34,473 bases of DNA from Microvirga sp. (GCF_014699075.1 NZ_JACXAB010000042.1:1-34473); one strand, 5' to 3'; counted from the first letter of the stretch, positions 8,321-17,130 are shown. Notes: generated from the sequence alone by a model not told the origin. Made by a program: numbers and translations.

Positions 8321-9367
8321 CTAGCGGAGCACGAACTTCTGCGCATTGGGGGCCGCGGACGAGCCATTCCTCTGGAATCCGGACGCCGTGCTGGCCGGCG
8401 TCTCATACAGGCTGGCGACCACCGGGCGGGAGGCTGGAATCTGGTTGGGACCTGCCGAACTGACCCTGGCCACGGGGCTCGCCGCGCCGGGAATCGTCCC
8501 AAGGTCGAAGGGACGCTCGGGCGGCAACGGGACGTTGCTGGCGACGGCGCTGGGCATCACTGAAGGCTGGGAGGCGCGGGCGGGAGCCTGGTAGGCCTCG
8601 CTGTCAGGCTCGTAGCTGCGTAAAGAAATGGCTTGGCGCGGCGCATTCGGCTGCGGAGCGGCCTGGGCAATCATGGTTGCAGGCGTGTTCGTGAGGCTGG
8701 CGGGCTGGCCATCCGTCCTCAGGCTCGCCATCAGGATCCGATCGTCACTGCCGTTGGTGGACGCTCGGCCCACATATTCCACCCGCACCCGGGCGGTTCC
8801 CTGCTGCTTGAAGCCGAGAGCCATGGCAGCCTGTTCGGAGACATCGATCACCCGGTTGCCATGGAACGGCCCACGGTCGTTGACCCGAACGATCATGGAA
8901 TGGCCGTTCTGGAGATTCGTAACACGGGCGTAGCTCGGCAGCGGCATCGTGGTATGGGCCGCCGCGATCGACGCGCGGTCAAACACCTCGCCGTTCGCGG
9001 TCATTCGCCCATGGAAGTTCGATCCGTACCAGGACGCCATGCCTTCGGTGGGACGCGGGGTGGCATCGGGAACGTAGGTGCGGCCGGCAACCGTATAAGG
9101 CTTGCCTACCATCTCCCGTCCACCGCCCTTGGGGACAGGCTGCCCATCGGCGACCACCTTCGGGCTTGGAGCAACGCCGTATTTGGGATCAATCCCGCCC
9201 CTGACGTTAGAGGAGCAATTGGCAGCCATCAGGGCGATGGCCGTGACGCCTGCAACGCGGAGGATAGTCCGTTGAGTGGAGGACGGGATCGTTCCCCTCA
9301 GACCGGTGTTCGCTTCAGCGCGGTTGCAACGCATGTCGACTCGCATCCTGTTGTCAGCACAAAGCAT
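8321..9367 (-). CDS. rlpA: RlpA family septal ring lytic transglycosylase
   Basis: A 348-residue exported protein of the RlpA family, whose members cleave denuded glycan strands of peptidoglycan, often at the septum. The double-psi beta-barrel domain spans about 108-200: GMASWYGSNFHGRMTANGE and RVNDRGPF, where Asp164 corresponds to the catalytic acid of RlpA. The hydrophobic signal (about 35-50) ends in AANC (Cys51), a candidate lipobox with an unusual Asn at -1. The C-terminal 150 residues are Ala/Pro/Ser-rich and look disordered, and I see no SPOR domain. Starts at internal ATGs (9346, 9334) are also possible. It lies 126 bp upstream of the carboxypeptidase gene, a sensible cell-wall pair. 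Confidence 0.88.
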   Translation of the reverse strand: MLCADNRMRVDMRCNRAEANTGLRGTIPSSTQRTILRVAGVTAIALMAANCSSNVRGGIDPKYGVAPSPKVVADGQPVPKGGGREMVGKPYTVAGRTYVPDATPRPTEGMASWYGSNFHGRMTANGEVFDRASIAAAHTTMPLPSYARVTNLQNGHSMIVRVNDRGPFHGNRVIDVSEQAAMALGFKQQGTARVRVEYVGRASTNGSDDRILMASLRTDGQPASLTNTPATMIAQAAPQPNAPRQAISLRSYEPDSEAYQAPARASQPSVMPSAVASNVPLPPERPFDLGTIPGAASPVARVSSAGPNQIPASRPVVASLYETPASTASGFQRNGSSAAPNAQKFVLR

Positions 9368-9467
9368 GGCTCAGTCCACGTTTGCCCCGGACATCAAGCC
9401 AAAGTGCTTTTCAGTCCTTAAAGGAAAGTTAAACAGCCGCGCTTGTCAATGGCAAAGCTAATCAATC

Positions 9468-9482
9468 TGATACTAAGTATCA
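9468..9482. promoter_or_regulatory. Perfect 15-bp palindrome, candidate operator
   Basis: TGATACT and AGTATCA are perfect inverted repeats around a single central A, about 100 bp upstream of rlpA. Size and symmetry fit the binding site of a dimeric regulator. No regulator gene is adjacent, so neither the protein nor the target is known. Confidence 0.4.
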
Positions 9483-9788
9483 TGAAGGCATGAAAGCACA
9501 ATATTTTCATTTGGTTGCGATCCGTAGGAGGCTTGGGGTGCGATTGTAAGCGTTTGGGTCACCTGCCCTTCACTTGAGACAGTGTCGTTCTTGCAGCAGA
9601 CGAAAAACCAGCAATATCAAATGGTTGTCTTGAGGATGATCTTCTAGGGGCTAGCTTCCGCTTCTAAAGCCAATCAGCCGCACCCCTCACGGGGTCTGCC
9701 GCCGACATGACTTAACGTAGTTAATGAAACACCTGCTCTGGGGGGCAATCTCTTGCGTCGAGTACTGCTGCAAAGGGAGCTATACGAG

Positions 9789-9817
9789 TTGACGACCTCG
9801 GGTTCGCAGCCTTAGAG
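9789..9817 (+). promoter_or_regulatory. Candidate promoter of tRNA-Ser
   Basis: TTGACG (9789-9794), 17 bp, then TTAGAG (9812-9817). The -35 is close to consensus and the -10 is weak, as is common in Alphaproteobacteria. Transcription would start about 25-30 bp before the tRNA. Confidence 0.4.
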
Positions 9818-9851
9818 ATGAGCGCAGTTCCGAGCCTGTCTCGGGCGATCA

Positions 9852-9941
<90 letters not shown>

Positions 9942-10128
9942 CGTCCAATAATCGGGTTGGAAGTTTCTTGTGAAGCTTGGATTGGTGTGCGCTCTGGCAG
10001 ATGGCGTGTTGGACGCAAAGCTGGACGTTTAGAGCCACGCCATGATCACCCCCTTCTCCTCGAATTCACGCAGTTCACCCAAGCCGATACGGGAGCTGGG
10101 GTTTAGACGATTGCATGCCCAAGTGAGT

Positions 10129-11298
10129 TCAGAAAGGCAGTCCGGTGTAGTTCTCGGCCAGCGAGCGGGCCGCAGCCGCGGAGCTTCTGAGGTAGTCGAA
10201 CTCCGCTCTTTGAATGCGCCTGCCGAATGAGTCCGTATCCGGAAAGGTGTGGAGAATGGACGTCATCCACCAGGAGAACCGCTCGGCTTTCCATATGCGT
10301 GACAGCACACGCGCGGAATAGCCATCGATCCCGGCGGAGGAGCGCTCGGTGTAAAACTCGATCAGCGCCTCCGCCAAAGCGGCAACATCGCTGGCCGCGA
10401 GGTTCAAGCCTTTGGCTCCGGTCGGTGGCACGATATGGGCTGCGTCGCCAGCAAGGAACAGGCGCCCGAAGCGCAGCGGCTCGGCCACGAAGCTTCTCAA
10501 GGGTGCAATGGATTTCTCGATCGACGGACCTGTCACCACGTTGTCAGCCGTTTCCTCATCCAAGCGCCGCCGAAGCTCATCCCAGAAGCGCTGGTCCGAC
10601 CACTCCTCTACCCGCTCGTTGGACGGTACCTGAACGTAGTAGCGGCTGCGGGTGGGCGATCTCATGGAGCAGAGGGCGAAGCCGCGCTCGTGGTGAGCGT
10701 AGATCAGTTCATCGGCAACGGGGGGCTTGTCGACGAGGATGCCGAGCCAGCCGAAGGGATAGACCCGCTCGAACGTTCGCAGCGCATCCTGAGGGACGCT
10801 GGCGCGAGACACGCCATGATAACCATCGCAGCCGGCGATGAAATCACAGGCAAGCTCGTGCTCGACACCATCCTTGACATAGCGCACTTTCGGCGCGTCT
10901 CCGTCGCAGTCATGCAGAGACACGTTCTCCGCCTCATAGATGGTCGTCAGGCCGGCTCCATCGCGGGCCTGCATGAGGTCGCGGGTGACCTCCGTCTGTC
11001 CGTAAACGGTGACCCTGCGGCCGATCAGCTCCTGAAAATTGAAACGGTGCCGGTCCCCATCGAAGCAGAACTCGACGCCGTCATGGACAAGGCCTTCCGC
11101 GTGCAGCTTCTCGCTGACGCCCGCGCGGTCCAGGAGTTCGACCGTGCCCTGTTCCAGCACTCCGGCCCGAATGCGGCTGAGGACGTATTCCTGACTACGG
11201 CGCTCCAGGATGACAGTTTCGATTCCAGCATTCTCCAGGAGCCGTCCCAGCAGGAGCCCGGCTGGACCCGAGCCGATGATGGCAACCTTCGTACGCAT
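10129..11298 (-). CDS. pobA: 4-Hydroxybenzoate 3-monooxygenase
   Basis: A 389-residue FAD-dependent aromatic hydroxylase that converts 4-hydroxybenzoate to protocatechuate with NADPH and O2. The FAD-binding GSGPAGLLLG motif lies at about 9-18, the RAGVLEQGT segment near 44 is typical of PobA, and the second FAD motif LAGDAAHIVPPTGAKGLNLA lies near 285-304. The length matches characterised enzymes (about 390-394). I chose the ATG at 11298 because AAGGAGA lies just upstream; the longer frame extends into the promoter. It is divergent from an AraC-family gene and feeds the pca operon about 7 kb downstream. Confidence 0.96.
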   Translation of the reverse strand: MRTKVAIIGSGPAGLLLGRLLENAGIETVILERRSQEYVLSRIRAGVLEQGTVELLDRAGVSEKLHAEGLVHDGVEFCFDGDRHRFNFQELIGRRVTVYGQTEVTRDLMQARDGAGLTTIYEAENVSLHDCDGDAPKVRYVKDGVEHELACDFIAGCDGYHGVSRASVPQDALRTFERVYPFGWLGILVDKPPVADELIYAHHERGFALCSMRSPTRSRYYVQVPSNERVEEWSDQRFWDELRRRLDEETADNVVTGPSIEKSIAPLRSFVAEPLRFGRLFLAGDAAHIVPPTGAKGLNLAASDVAALAEALIEFYTERSSAGIDGYSARVLSRIWKAERFSWWMTSILHTFPDTDSFGRRIQRAEFDYLRSSAAAARSLAENYTGLPF

Positions 11299-11435
11299 GG
11301 CAATCTCCTTAGGAGCACTGAAACGTCCATTGCTGGAGCTCAGGATGAACCTCCACCGCCCAATGGCCAATAGACAAAGCAAGCATAGGCTTGGACATTT
11401 CGAACATCCGGCGGAGTCTGACGGAGCGAACGTTC
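11299..11435. promoter_or_regulatory. pobA / AraC-regulator divergent promoter region
   Basis: The 137 bp between the two start codons must hold both promoters. An inverted pair, CCATTG at 11327-11332 and CAATGG at 11361-11366, is visible. AraC-type PobR activators bind within such intergenic regions, but I cannot define the operator or the -10/-35 elements. Confidence 0.45.
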
Positions 11436-12326
11436 TTGGCCAGCAGCACCATCCCAAGCTACGCACTCTATGGCGAAGTCGGCAATGACCACAGTGCCGA
11501 GTGGGTCCATTGCGAGGCCATCCAGACCCGCAGCCACTTGCACAATTACAGGATTCAGCCTCATCGGCACGAGCAGCTGTTTCAGATACTTCATCTGACT
11601 GGCGGCACGGCCGAGATCACCATTGACGGCAGGAGCACTGAGCTCAGCGGCCCGTTCGTCATTGCCTTGCCACCGATGGCTGTGCATGGCTACACCTTCT
11701 CGCCCGATGTCAGCGGCACGGTTGTAACGCTTTTCGAGAGCCGCCTGTCGCAGATTCTCACCCACATGAGCGGCATGCGGGACGTCTTCCGATCCGTGCA
11801 ACTGATCGGCCTTCAGGAGCATGACGAGCTTGCGCAGGCATTGGCTGCCGATATGGAACTGCTCGCAGCAGAGTTTGCAGGCCAAGCCTCGGGACGCTTG
11901 GAGGCAATCGAGGCCAGGCTGCTGCTCATCCTCATTGTCGTGCATCGCATTCAAGGATCAGGTCAGGGCACCCTCTATGGGCCGGGTCAGAGGGCCAGAG
12001 GACACGCTTGGCGCTTCCGGGAGCTCGTTGAGAAGAACTACCGCAGCCATCAGCCTGTCGAGGTCTATGCCAACAGGCTGGGGCTGACACCGCCGCACCT
12101 CAACAGGATCTGCCGCGAGCATTTCGGAGACACAGCGCTGGGCATGGTTCACCAACGCATCATCCTGGAGGCCAAGCGCTACCTTACCTTCACGACATTG
12201 ACCGCCAAGGAGATCGCGCTCGCACTCGGGTTTGAAGATCCTGCCTATTTCACGCGCTTCTTCAAACGGCAGACGGGAGTTTCCCCGTTGGCGTTTCGGG
12301 CAATGCAGCAGAACGCGACGGCTTGA
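11436..12326 (+). CDS. pobR: AraC family transcriptional regulator, probable pobA activator
   Basis: A 296-residue protein with an N-terminal cupin-type effector domain (HNYRIQPHRHEQLFQILHL is the typical AraC beta-barrel start) and two C-terminal helix-turn-helix motifs (VEVYANRLGLTPPHLNRICRE and TAKEIALALGFEDPAYFTRFF, ending in the KRQTGVSP signature). IPSYALYGE at the N-terminus matches PobR-type activators. I prefer the TTG at 11436, preceded by GGAG at a 9-bp spacing, over a TTG at 11391 with no good ribosome site. By position and family it should activate pobA in response to 4-hydroxybenzoate; the effector is inferred. Confidence 0.86.
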   Translation: MASSTIPSYALYGEVGNDHSAEWVHCEAIQTRSHLHNYRIQPHRHEQLFQILHLTGGTAEITIDGRSTELSGPFVIALPPMAVHGYTFSPDVSGTVVTLFESRLSQILTHMSGMRDVFRSVQLIGLQEHDELAQALAADMELLAAEFAGQASGRLEAIEARLLLILIVVHRIQGSGQGTLYGPGQRARGHAWRFRELVEKNYRSHQPVEVYANRLGLTPPHLNRICREHFGDTALGMVHQRIILEAKRYLTFTTLTAKEIALALGFEDPAYFTRFFKRQTGVSPLAFRAMQQNATA

Positions 12327-12385
12327 GGTTCGACGCCGGCAGAAACCTCCGACATGACAGGACGTTACCTCGGGAGGAGGCGCCT

Positions 12386-12553
12386 ATGTCCGATACCGAC
12401 CGAAAGAACCCCGGAGATGAGGGTGCGCCGGGCACGAAGCAGACTGGAGAGAACATCTGCCCAACCTGCAGCGGATCCGGCCGTGCCGGTGAGAAGCCTT
12501 GTCCCGATTGCGGCGGTTCGGGCCGGATCACTGCCATCGTCGGCGATGCTTGA
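12386..12553 (+). CDS. Small DnaJ-type zinc-finger-like protein, 55 aa
   Basis: A small soluble protein with two CxxCxGxG repeats, CPTCSGSG and CPDCGGSG, separated by six residues. These are the units that bind zinc in the DnaJ cysteine-rich domain. Here they stand alone without a J domain; the N-terminal 25 residues are polar and Gly/Asp/Lys-rich. The ATG at 12386 is preceded by a strong GGAGGAGG site, so the protein is very likely made. It follows the AraC gene by 59 bp and ends 6 bp from the converging pcaB. Its function is unknown; zinc binding or a chaperone-related role is inference from the motif only. Confidence 0.75.
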   Translation: MSDTDRKNPGDEGAPGTKQTGENICPTCSGSGRAGEKPCPDCGGSGRITAIVGDA

Positions 12554-12559
12554 AGGCAG

Positions 12560-13627
12560 TTAACCCAAGCCCTGCGAGGCCGAGAAGGTCATTGCACTGA
12601 CCAAGGCCTGGGCGCTCCTCAAGCCTGCCGCACTTACGACAACCATCTGCGGCAGCACCATCCATTCAAGCGTCCAGGCGGCACCGGACCGTTCGTTCTC
12701 ATGCACCAAGGCCTGGTGCAGGGTGCCGAGAAGGCCCGCATTGAACCGGGCCAGCGTCACTAGCACCTCTGCCGGAACCGGGTTGGACTTGTGCGGCATG
12801 GCCGAAGAGCCGCCGCCTGTGGCGAGATGCACCTCGCCGACTTCGTTCTGCGCCATCAGGGCAACGTCCTGGCCTATCTTTCCAAGAGTTCCGGAGAGAA
12901 GCGACAGGAAAGCGGCGAACTCACCGATCCGGTCCCGCTGGGAGTGCCAGGACGGCGCCGAGCTGAGCTCGAGGATCTTGGCCATGGTGTCGGCAATGGC
13001 ATCGCCATGACCCCTCAACTCGGCGCGGGTGCCGACAGGGCCGCCGAGTTGGACCACCAGAATCCTCGGTGCAAGCGCCCCTAGAGCTTCCCTGTGCCGA
13101 TCAAGCGGCCGTATCCAGGTGTCGATCTTATCGGCGGCCGTGAAGGAAAGAGCCTGCTGCATGCGCGTATGCGCCATCAAGGGTGTTGCGCCATCGCGAT
13201 CCTTCAATGCGCGAAGGGCGTGGATCAAGTCATCGAGCCGATGTTTGAATATCTCAACCACGTTCTTCAGGCGGAGCATGAGAGCCGTGTCGATGATGTC
13301 CTGGCTTGTCGTGCCGAAATGCACAGCCTTGGCGTGAGCCTCTCCCACAGAGCTTCGAAGCTGCTTGACGAAAGCCGGAACGATCACGCCGTCCTGTGCC
13401 AACCCCGCAGCCAGACTGGCCCATTCGGCCTGGAAGGAGCCGCAGGCTTCGGCAATTCGCCTTGCTGCTTCATTGCTGATCAGGCCAGCCTGCGCCTCGG
13501 CCTCGGCAAGAGCGGCCTCGACGCGTAGCAGCGCCGAGAGCTCAGCCTCGTTGGAGAACAGCGCCCCCACCTCCTCGTCACCGACGAGGGCCTGCAGCAA
13601 GGGGTATGGGAGCGTCTGTGTCATCAT
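12560..13627 (-). CDS. pcaB: 3-Carboxy-cis,cis-muconate cycloisomerase
   Basis: A 355-residue member of the fumarase/aspartase superfamily. It lactonises 3-carboxy-cis,cis-muconate to 4-carboxymuconolactone. The superfamily signature GGGSSAMPHKSNPV is present near residues 260-275, and HFGTTSQDIIDTA near 100 is the typical second conserved region. The MMTQ start at 13627 gives an 11-bp gap to pcaF, and the frame further upstream runs into pcaF. It is on the short side for the family, lacking part of the C-terminal region of the longer 400-450-residue homologues. It is the last gene of the pca operon. Confidence 0.94.
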   Translation of the reverse strand: MMTQTLPYPLLQALVGDEEVGALFSNEAELSALLRVEAALAEAEAQAGLISNEAARRIAEACGSFQAEWASLAAGLAQDGVIVPAFVKQLRSSVGEAHAKAVHFGTTSQDIIDTALMLRLKNVVEIFKHRLDDLIHALRALKDRDGATPLMAHTRMQQALSFTAADKIDTWIRPLDRHREALGALAPRILVVQLGGPVGTRAELRGHGDAIADTMAKILELSSAPSWHSQRDRIGEFAAFLSLLSGTLGKIGQDVALMAQNEVGEVHLATGGGSSAMPHKSNPVPAEVLVTLARFNAGLLGTLHQALVHENERSGAAWTLEWMVLPQMVVVSAAGLRSAQALVSAMTFSASQGLG

Positions 13628-13638
13628 GGTGTGGACGC

Positions 13639-14844
13639 TTAAACAGCCTCGAGAGCGATGGAAATGCCCTGGCCTACGCCAACACACATGGTGGCCAAGG
13701 CGCGCTTCTTGCCTCGGAGCTTCAACTCGAGCGCAGCCGTCCCGGTGATGCGGGCGCCGGACATGCCGAGCGGGTGCCCGAGCGCAATGGCGCCACCGTT
13801 CGCGTTCACGTGCTCCGCATCTTCCGGGATGCCGAGTTCGCGAAGAACGGCAAGACCTTGGCTAGCAAAGGCCTCGTTCAGTTCCACCACGTCGAAGTCC
13901 GTAGGTTTGAGGCCGAGGCGGGCGCAGAGCTTCTTGGTGGACGGCGCCGGTCCGATGCCCATGATCCGCGGCGGCACACCGGCTGTTGCCCCGCCGAGCA
14001 CGCGGGCGATGGGCTCAAGACCATACTTCCTGACCGCCTCCTCTGACGCGACGATCAAGGCGGCCGAGCCGTCATTGACGCCCGAGGCGTTGCCGGCCGT
14101 CACCGTGCCGTCCTTACGGAACGGCGTGGGCAGCTTCGCCAACTGCTCCAGCGTAGTGTCTCCGCGCGGGTGCTCGTCCTTGTCCACAATGACCGGATCG
14201 CCCCTCCGCTTAGGGATTGTGACCGGCACGATCTCCTGCGCCAAGCGTCCATTGGCCTGTGCGGCAGCAGCCTTTTTCTGCGAGCGCAGGGCGAAGGCGT
14301 CCTGATCCTCACGGGAGACGCCGAAATCCGCCGCCACGTTCTCGCCGGTCTCCGGCATGGAGTCGATGCCGTATTGCTGCTTCATCAATGGGTTGACGAA
14401 GCGCCAGCCGATGGTCGTGTCGAAGATCTCGGCATTGCGGGAAAAGGCCGTGTCGGCTTTGGGCATCACGAAGGGTGCGCGGGACATGGATTCCACGCCG
14501 CCGGCAATCATCATTTCAGCTTCGCCCGCCTTGATGGCGCGGGCCGCGGCGATCACCGCATCCATGCCGGAGCCGCAGAGGCGATTGATGGTGGTGCCCG
14601 GAATGGAGCCGGGCAGGCCTGCCAGCAGCACGGCCATGCGGGCCACGTTGCGGTTGTCCTCGCCCGCCTGGTTGGCGCAGCCATAGAACACGTCCTCGAC
14701 AGCCTCGAAGTCCATGTTCGGGTGGCGCTCCATCAGAGCCCTCAGCGGAACCGCTGCAAGATCGTCCGCACGGACACTCGAAAGAGAGCCGCCATAGCGG
14801 CCGATGGGCGTGCGTACATAGGCGCAAACATAGGCTTCACGCAT
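13639..14844 (-). CDS. pcaF: 3-Oxoadipyl-CoA thiolase
   Basis: A 401-residue thiolase. It splits 3-oxoadipyl-CoA with CoA into succinyl-CoA and acetyl-CoA, the last step of the pathway. The nucleophilic Cys90 lies in NRLCGSGMDA, the catalytic His in GGAIALGHPLGMSGAR, and the second Cys in TMCVGVGQG. The MREAYVCAYVRTPIGRYGG start is characteristic of PcaF. The ATG at 14844 follows the pcaJ stop with one intervening base. Its place after pcaIJ fixes the substrate among thiolases. Confidence 0.95.
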   Translation of the reverse strand: MREAYVCAYVRTPIGRYGGSLSSVRADDLAAVPLRALMERHPNMDFEAVEDVFYGCANQAGEDNRNVARMAVLLAGLPGSIPGTTINRLCGSGMDAVIAAARAIKAGEAEMMIAGGVESMSRAPFVMPKADTAFSRNAEIFDTTIGWRFVNPLMKQQYGIDSMPETGENVAADFGVSREDQDAFALRSQKKAAAAQANGRLAQEIVPVTIPKRRGDPVIVDKDEHPRGDTTLEQLAKLPTPFRKDGTVTAGNASGVNDGSAALIVASEEAVRKYGLEPIARVLGGATAGVPPRIMGIGPAPSTKKLCARLGLKPTDFDVVELNEAFASQGLAVLRELGIPEDAEHVNANGGAIALGHPLGMSGARITGTAALELKLRGKKRALATMCVGVGQGISIALEAV

Positions 14845-14845
14845 C

Positions 14846-15634
14846 TCAATTCCCCTTCTTGCCGCCATGCGCCAGCTCGGTTCTGGCCTGAAGCTCGCGC
14901 AGGGTGGTGATTTCGAGTTCTGAGGGCGGTGGCGTTTCCTCCAACCGCTCGGAGAAGCGCACCTTCCAGCCGCAGGTGTCCTGGATCCTGTCTCTTGTCA
15001 CGCCGCGATGCATGGAGATAACGGTGAATTCCTTAGTCTCGGGATCAGGCTTCCAGATGGCCAGATCCGTGATCAGAAGCGTCGGGCCCTTGGTGGTGAT
15101 GCCGAGGCGCTCGCGGTGGTTGCCGCCTTCCCCATGGCCGAACGAGGTGTAGAAATCGATTTTCTCCACCATGCCGCGGGTCGCCTGCTTCATGGTGATG
15201 AAGACCTCCTGGCAGGAGGTGGCGATCTCGGGCGCGCCGCCGCCGCCGGGCAGGCGCACCTGAGGCTTATGGTAATCCCCAATCACCGTGGTGTTGATAT
15301 TGCCGAAGCGGTCGAGCTGGGCAGCGCCCAAAAATCCAATAGAGATGCGCCCGCCCTGGAGCCAGTAGCGGAACATCTCCGGCACCGACACGGTGGTCAC
15401 GGCCGTCTCGCACAGCACGCCGTCTCCGATGGAGAGGGGCAGCACATCCGGCGCGGTGCCGATGGTGCCGCTCTCGTAGATCAGGGTGATGTCGGGCGCA
15501 TGCGTCAGCCGAGCCACGTTGCAGGCAGCCGAGGGCGCGCCGATCCCGACGAAGCAGACATCGTCGTTGGACAGGGCGCGGGCTGCCGCGATGGTCATCA
15601 TTTCATTGGGCGTGAAGTCGGAAAGGTTCGTCAT
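14846..15634 (-). CDS. pcaJ: 3-Oxoadipate CoA-transferase subunit B
   Basis: A 262-residue beta subunit of a family I CoA-transferase that moves CoA from succinyl-CoA to 3-oxoadipate together with PcaI. The catalytic glutamate is Glu54 in YESGTIG, at the same position as the active glutamate of glutaconate CoA-transferase subunit B. GFLGAAQLDRFGNINTTVIGD and LPGGGGAPEIA are conserved family segments. It is the longer, glutaconate-transferase-like type rather than the ~215-residue pseudomonad PcaJ. It starts 2 bp after pcaI and ends 1 bp before pcaF. Confidence 0.93.
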   Translation of the reverse strand: MTNLSDFTPNEMMTIAAARALSNDDVCFVGIGAPSAACNVARLTHAPDITLIYESGTIGTAPDVLPLSIGDGVLCETAVTTVSVPEMFRYWLQGGRISIGFLGAAQLDRFGNINTTVIGDYHKPQVRLPGGGGAPEIATSCQEVFITMKQATRGMVEKIDFYTSFGHGEGGNHRERLGITTKGPTLLITDLAIWKPDPETKEFTVISMHRGVTRDRIQDTCGWKVRFSERLEETPPPSELEITTLRELQARTELAHGGKKGN

Positions 15635-15636
15635 GG

Positions 15637-16482
15637 TTACAGTCCCTTCACGCGCGCGGCGAAGACGTCAGGGCCGGCATCGAGCACGTTCTCTCTCATC
15701 CAGGCGGTGAAGAGATCGCGGTCGGCGGAGATCTTGTCCCATTCGAGATAGGCGGCGTTGTCCCGGTCGTAACAGCCGTGGGTGTAGGACGGATGTGCCC
15801 CGCCCGGAACGTGGGCAATGGACGTGACGGTCCAGTGCGGCAGCACGCACAGGTTCGGATGAAGATCGTCAAAGTCTTCCACGATCTCCTCGACGGTGAC
15901 CACGGAGCGCCTGGAGGCCAACACCGCCTCTTTCTGCACGCCGACGATACCCTCAACCAGCACATCGCCACGCTTGTTCGCCTTCTGGGCATGGATGAAG
16001 GCCACATCGGGCCGGTGGGCCGGCACAGCCGCGAGCTCCTCGCCCGTGAACGGGCAGGTGATGCTCTTGATCATTGGGTTGACGTCCTTCAAGCCCGCGC
16101 CGCGGTATCCGCGGAACACAGCGCAGGGAAGGCCCGCGGCCCCGGCCTCGTAGGCGTTGGCCATGGCCGCATGGCTGTGCTCCTCCGTCTCAATGGCGCG
16201 GGGCCAATTGTTCTCGATGGCGTCCCGCATGCGGCGCAGCAGGCCCACGCCCGGATTGCCCGCATAGGAGAAGATCACCTTCTTGGCCAAGCCCATGCCG
16301 ATCAGCTGGTCGTAGATGATGTCGGGGGTCATGCGGATCAGCGTCAGGTCCTTGCGGCCCTGGCGGATCACCTCATGGGCTGCCGCATGGGGGATGAGAT
16401 GGGTGAAACCCTCGAACGCGACGGTGTCGCCGTCGCGCAGGTTCTCAGTAACAGCCTCCTTGAGGCTCTGAAACTTGGCCAT
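15637..16482 (-). CDS. pcaI: 3-Oxoadipate CoA-transferase subunit A
   Basis: A 281-residue alpha subunit that forms the CoA-transferase with PcaJ. The N-terminal pattern (LRDGDTVAFEGFTHLIPHAAAHEVIR) and FSYAGNPGVGLLRRMRDA are typical of the large glutaconate-type alpha subunits. The alpha subunit provides the CoA-binding surface, while the catalytic Glu comes from PcaJ. It lies 21 bp downstream of pcaG and 2 bp before pcaJ, so the two subunits are almost certainly translated together. Confidence 0.93.
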   Translation of the reverse strand: MAKFQSLKEAVTENLRDGDTVAFEGFTHLIPHAAAHEVIRQGRKDLTLIRMTPDIIYDQLIGMGLAKKVIFSYAGNPGVGLLRRMRDAIENNWPRAIETEEHSHAAMANAYEAGAAGLPCAVFRGYRGAGLKDVNPMIKSITCPFTGEELAAVPAHRPDVAFIHAQKANKRGDVLVEGIVGVQKEAVLASRRSVVTVEEIVEDFDDLHPNLCVLPHWTVTSIAHVPGGAHPSYTHGCYDRDNAAYLEWDKISADRDLFTAWMRENVLDAGPDVFAARVKGL

Positions 16483-16503
16483 GATGCGCTTTCAGGTCGA
16501 TGA

Positions 16504-17130
16504 TCAGATGTCGAAGAAGACTGTTTCCTTCTCACCCTGGATATGGATGTCGAAGGTATAGGTCGGCAGCCCGTTCTCCTCAGCCCTTGTGGCGATCAGG
16601 GTCGGCACTCGCGCCTTGTGGGCGATCCTGGCAAGGACCGGGCATTCGGCGTTGGCGACCTCCTCGTCGCTGAAATACAGGCGGGTGTGCAGGCCGGTAT
16701 TGATGCCGCGGGCGACGATCCAGACCGTGATGTGCGGCGCCATCAGGCGACCGTCCTTGTAGGGAACGCGGCCGGGCTTGATGGTCTCGAAGCGGTATTC
16801 TCCGGTAGCGCCGTCGGCAGGCTGCCGGCCCCAGCCGACGAAGTTCGGATCGGCCTTGCCACGCTTCTCCTGCGGACTGTTGTAGAGCCCATCGGCATCG
16901 GCCTGCCAGATTTCGATGAGCGCATCCTTCAACGTATCGCCGGCGCCATCGAACACGCGGCCCCTGATGACGATGCGCTCGCCCTTGGTTTCAGGGCCGA
17001 CCAGAACGAGACCGAGATCCTCCTGCCAGACGCCCGTGATCTCGACCCAGTTCGGGTTCGTGCCGATGTGCACGTAGGGACCTGCCGTCTGGGACGGGGA
17101 TTCCTTCAGGAGGTGCAATTTCTGAACCAT
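16504..17130 (-). CDS. pcaG: Protocatechuate 3,4-dioxygenase alpha subunit
   Basis: A 208-residue intradiol dioxygenase subunit that pairs with PcaH to open the protocatechuate ring between the two hydroxyls. The N-terminal SPSQTAGPYVHIG and the central IRGRVFDGAGDTLKDALIEIWQADADG are family hallmarks. The iron ligands sit in PcaH; this subunit contributes to the substrate pocket. The ATG at 17130 shares its A with the pcaH stop (TGATG) and has GGAGGGG upstream, showing tight coupling that fits an alpha/beta complex. Confidence 0.95.
   Translation of the reverse strand: MVQKLHLLKESPSQTAGPYVHIGTNPNWVEITGVWQEDLGLVLVGPETKGERIVIRGRVFDGAGDTLKDALIEIWQADADGLYNSPQEKRGKADPNFVGWGRQPADGATGEYRFETIKPGRVPYKDGRLMAPHITVWIVARGINTGLHTRLYFSDEEVANAECPVLARIAHKARVPTLIATRAEENGLPTYTFDIHIQGEKETVFFDI

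Larger units (their letters stand above)
9368..9851. other. Gene-free intergenic region between rlpA and tRNA-Ser
   Basis: About 480 bp without a convincing gene. It must hold the rlpA promoter and the tRNA promoter. Visible structures are a 15-bp palindrome at 9468-9482, a TTAAC-GTA-GTTAA inverted repeat at 9712-9724, and a short CCCC-TCAC-GGGG hairpin near 9683-9694. It is richer in A/T than the neighbouring genes. No RNA family is recognisable. Confidence 0.6.

Noticed and set aside
13658..14305. Long open frame antisense to pcaF (215 codons), and similar long antisense frames over ccoN, ccoO, ccoG and ccoI.
   Set aside because: These are mirror frames of GC-rich coding sequence, with compositions rich in Arg, Pro, Ser and His, no domains and no ribosome sites.
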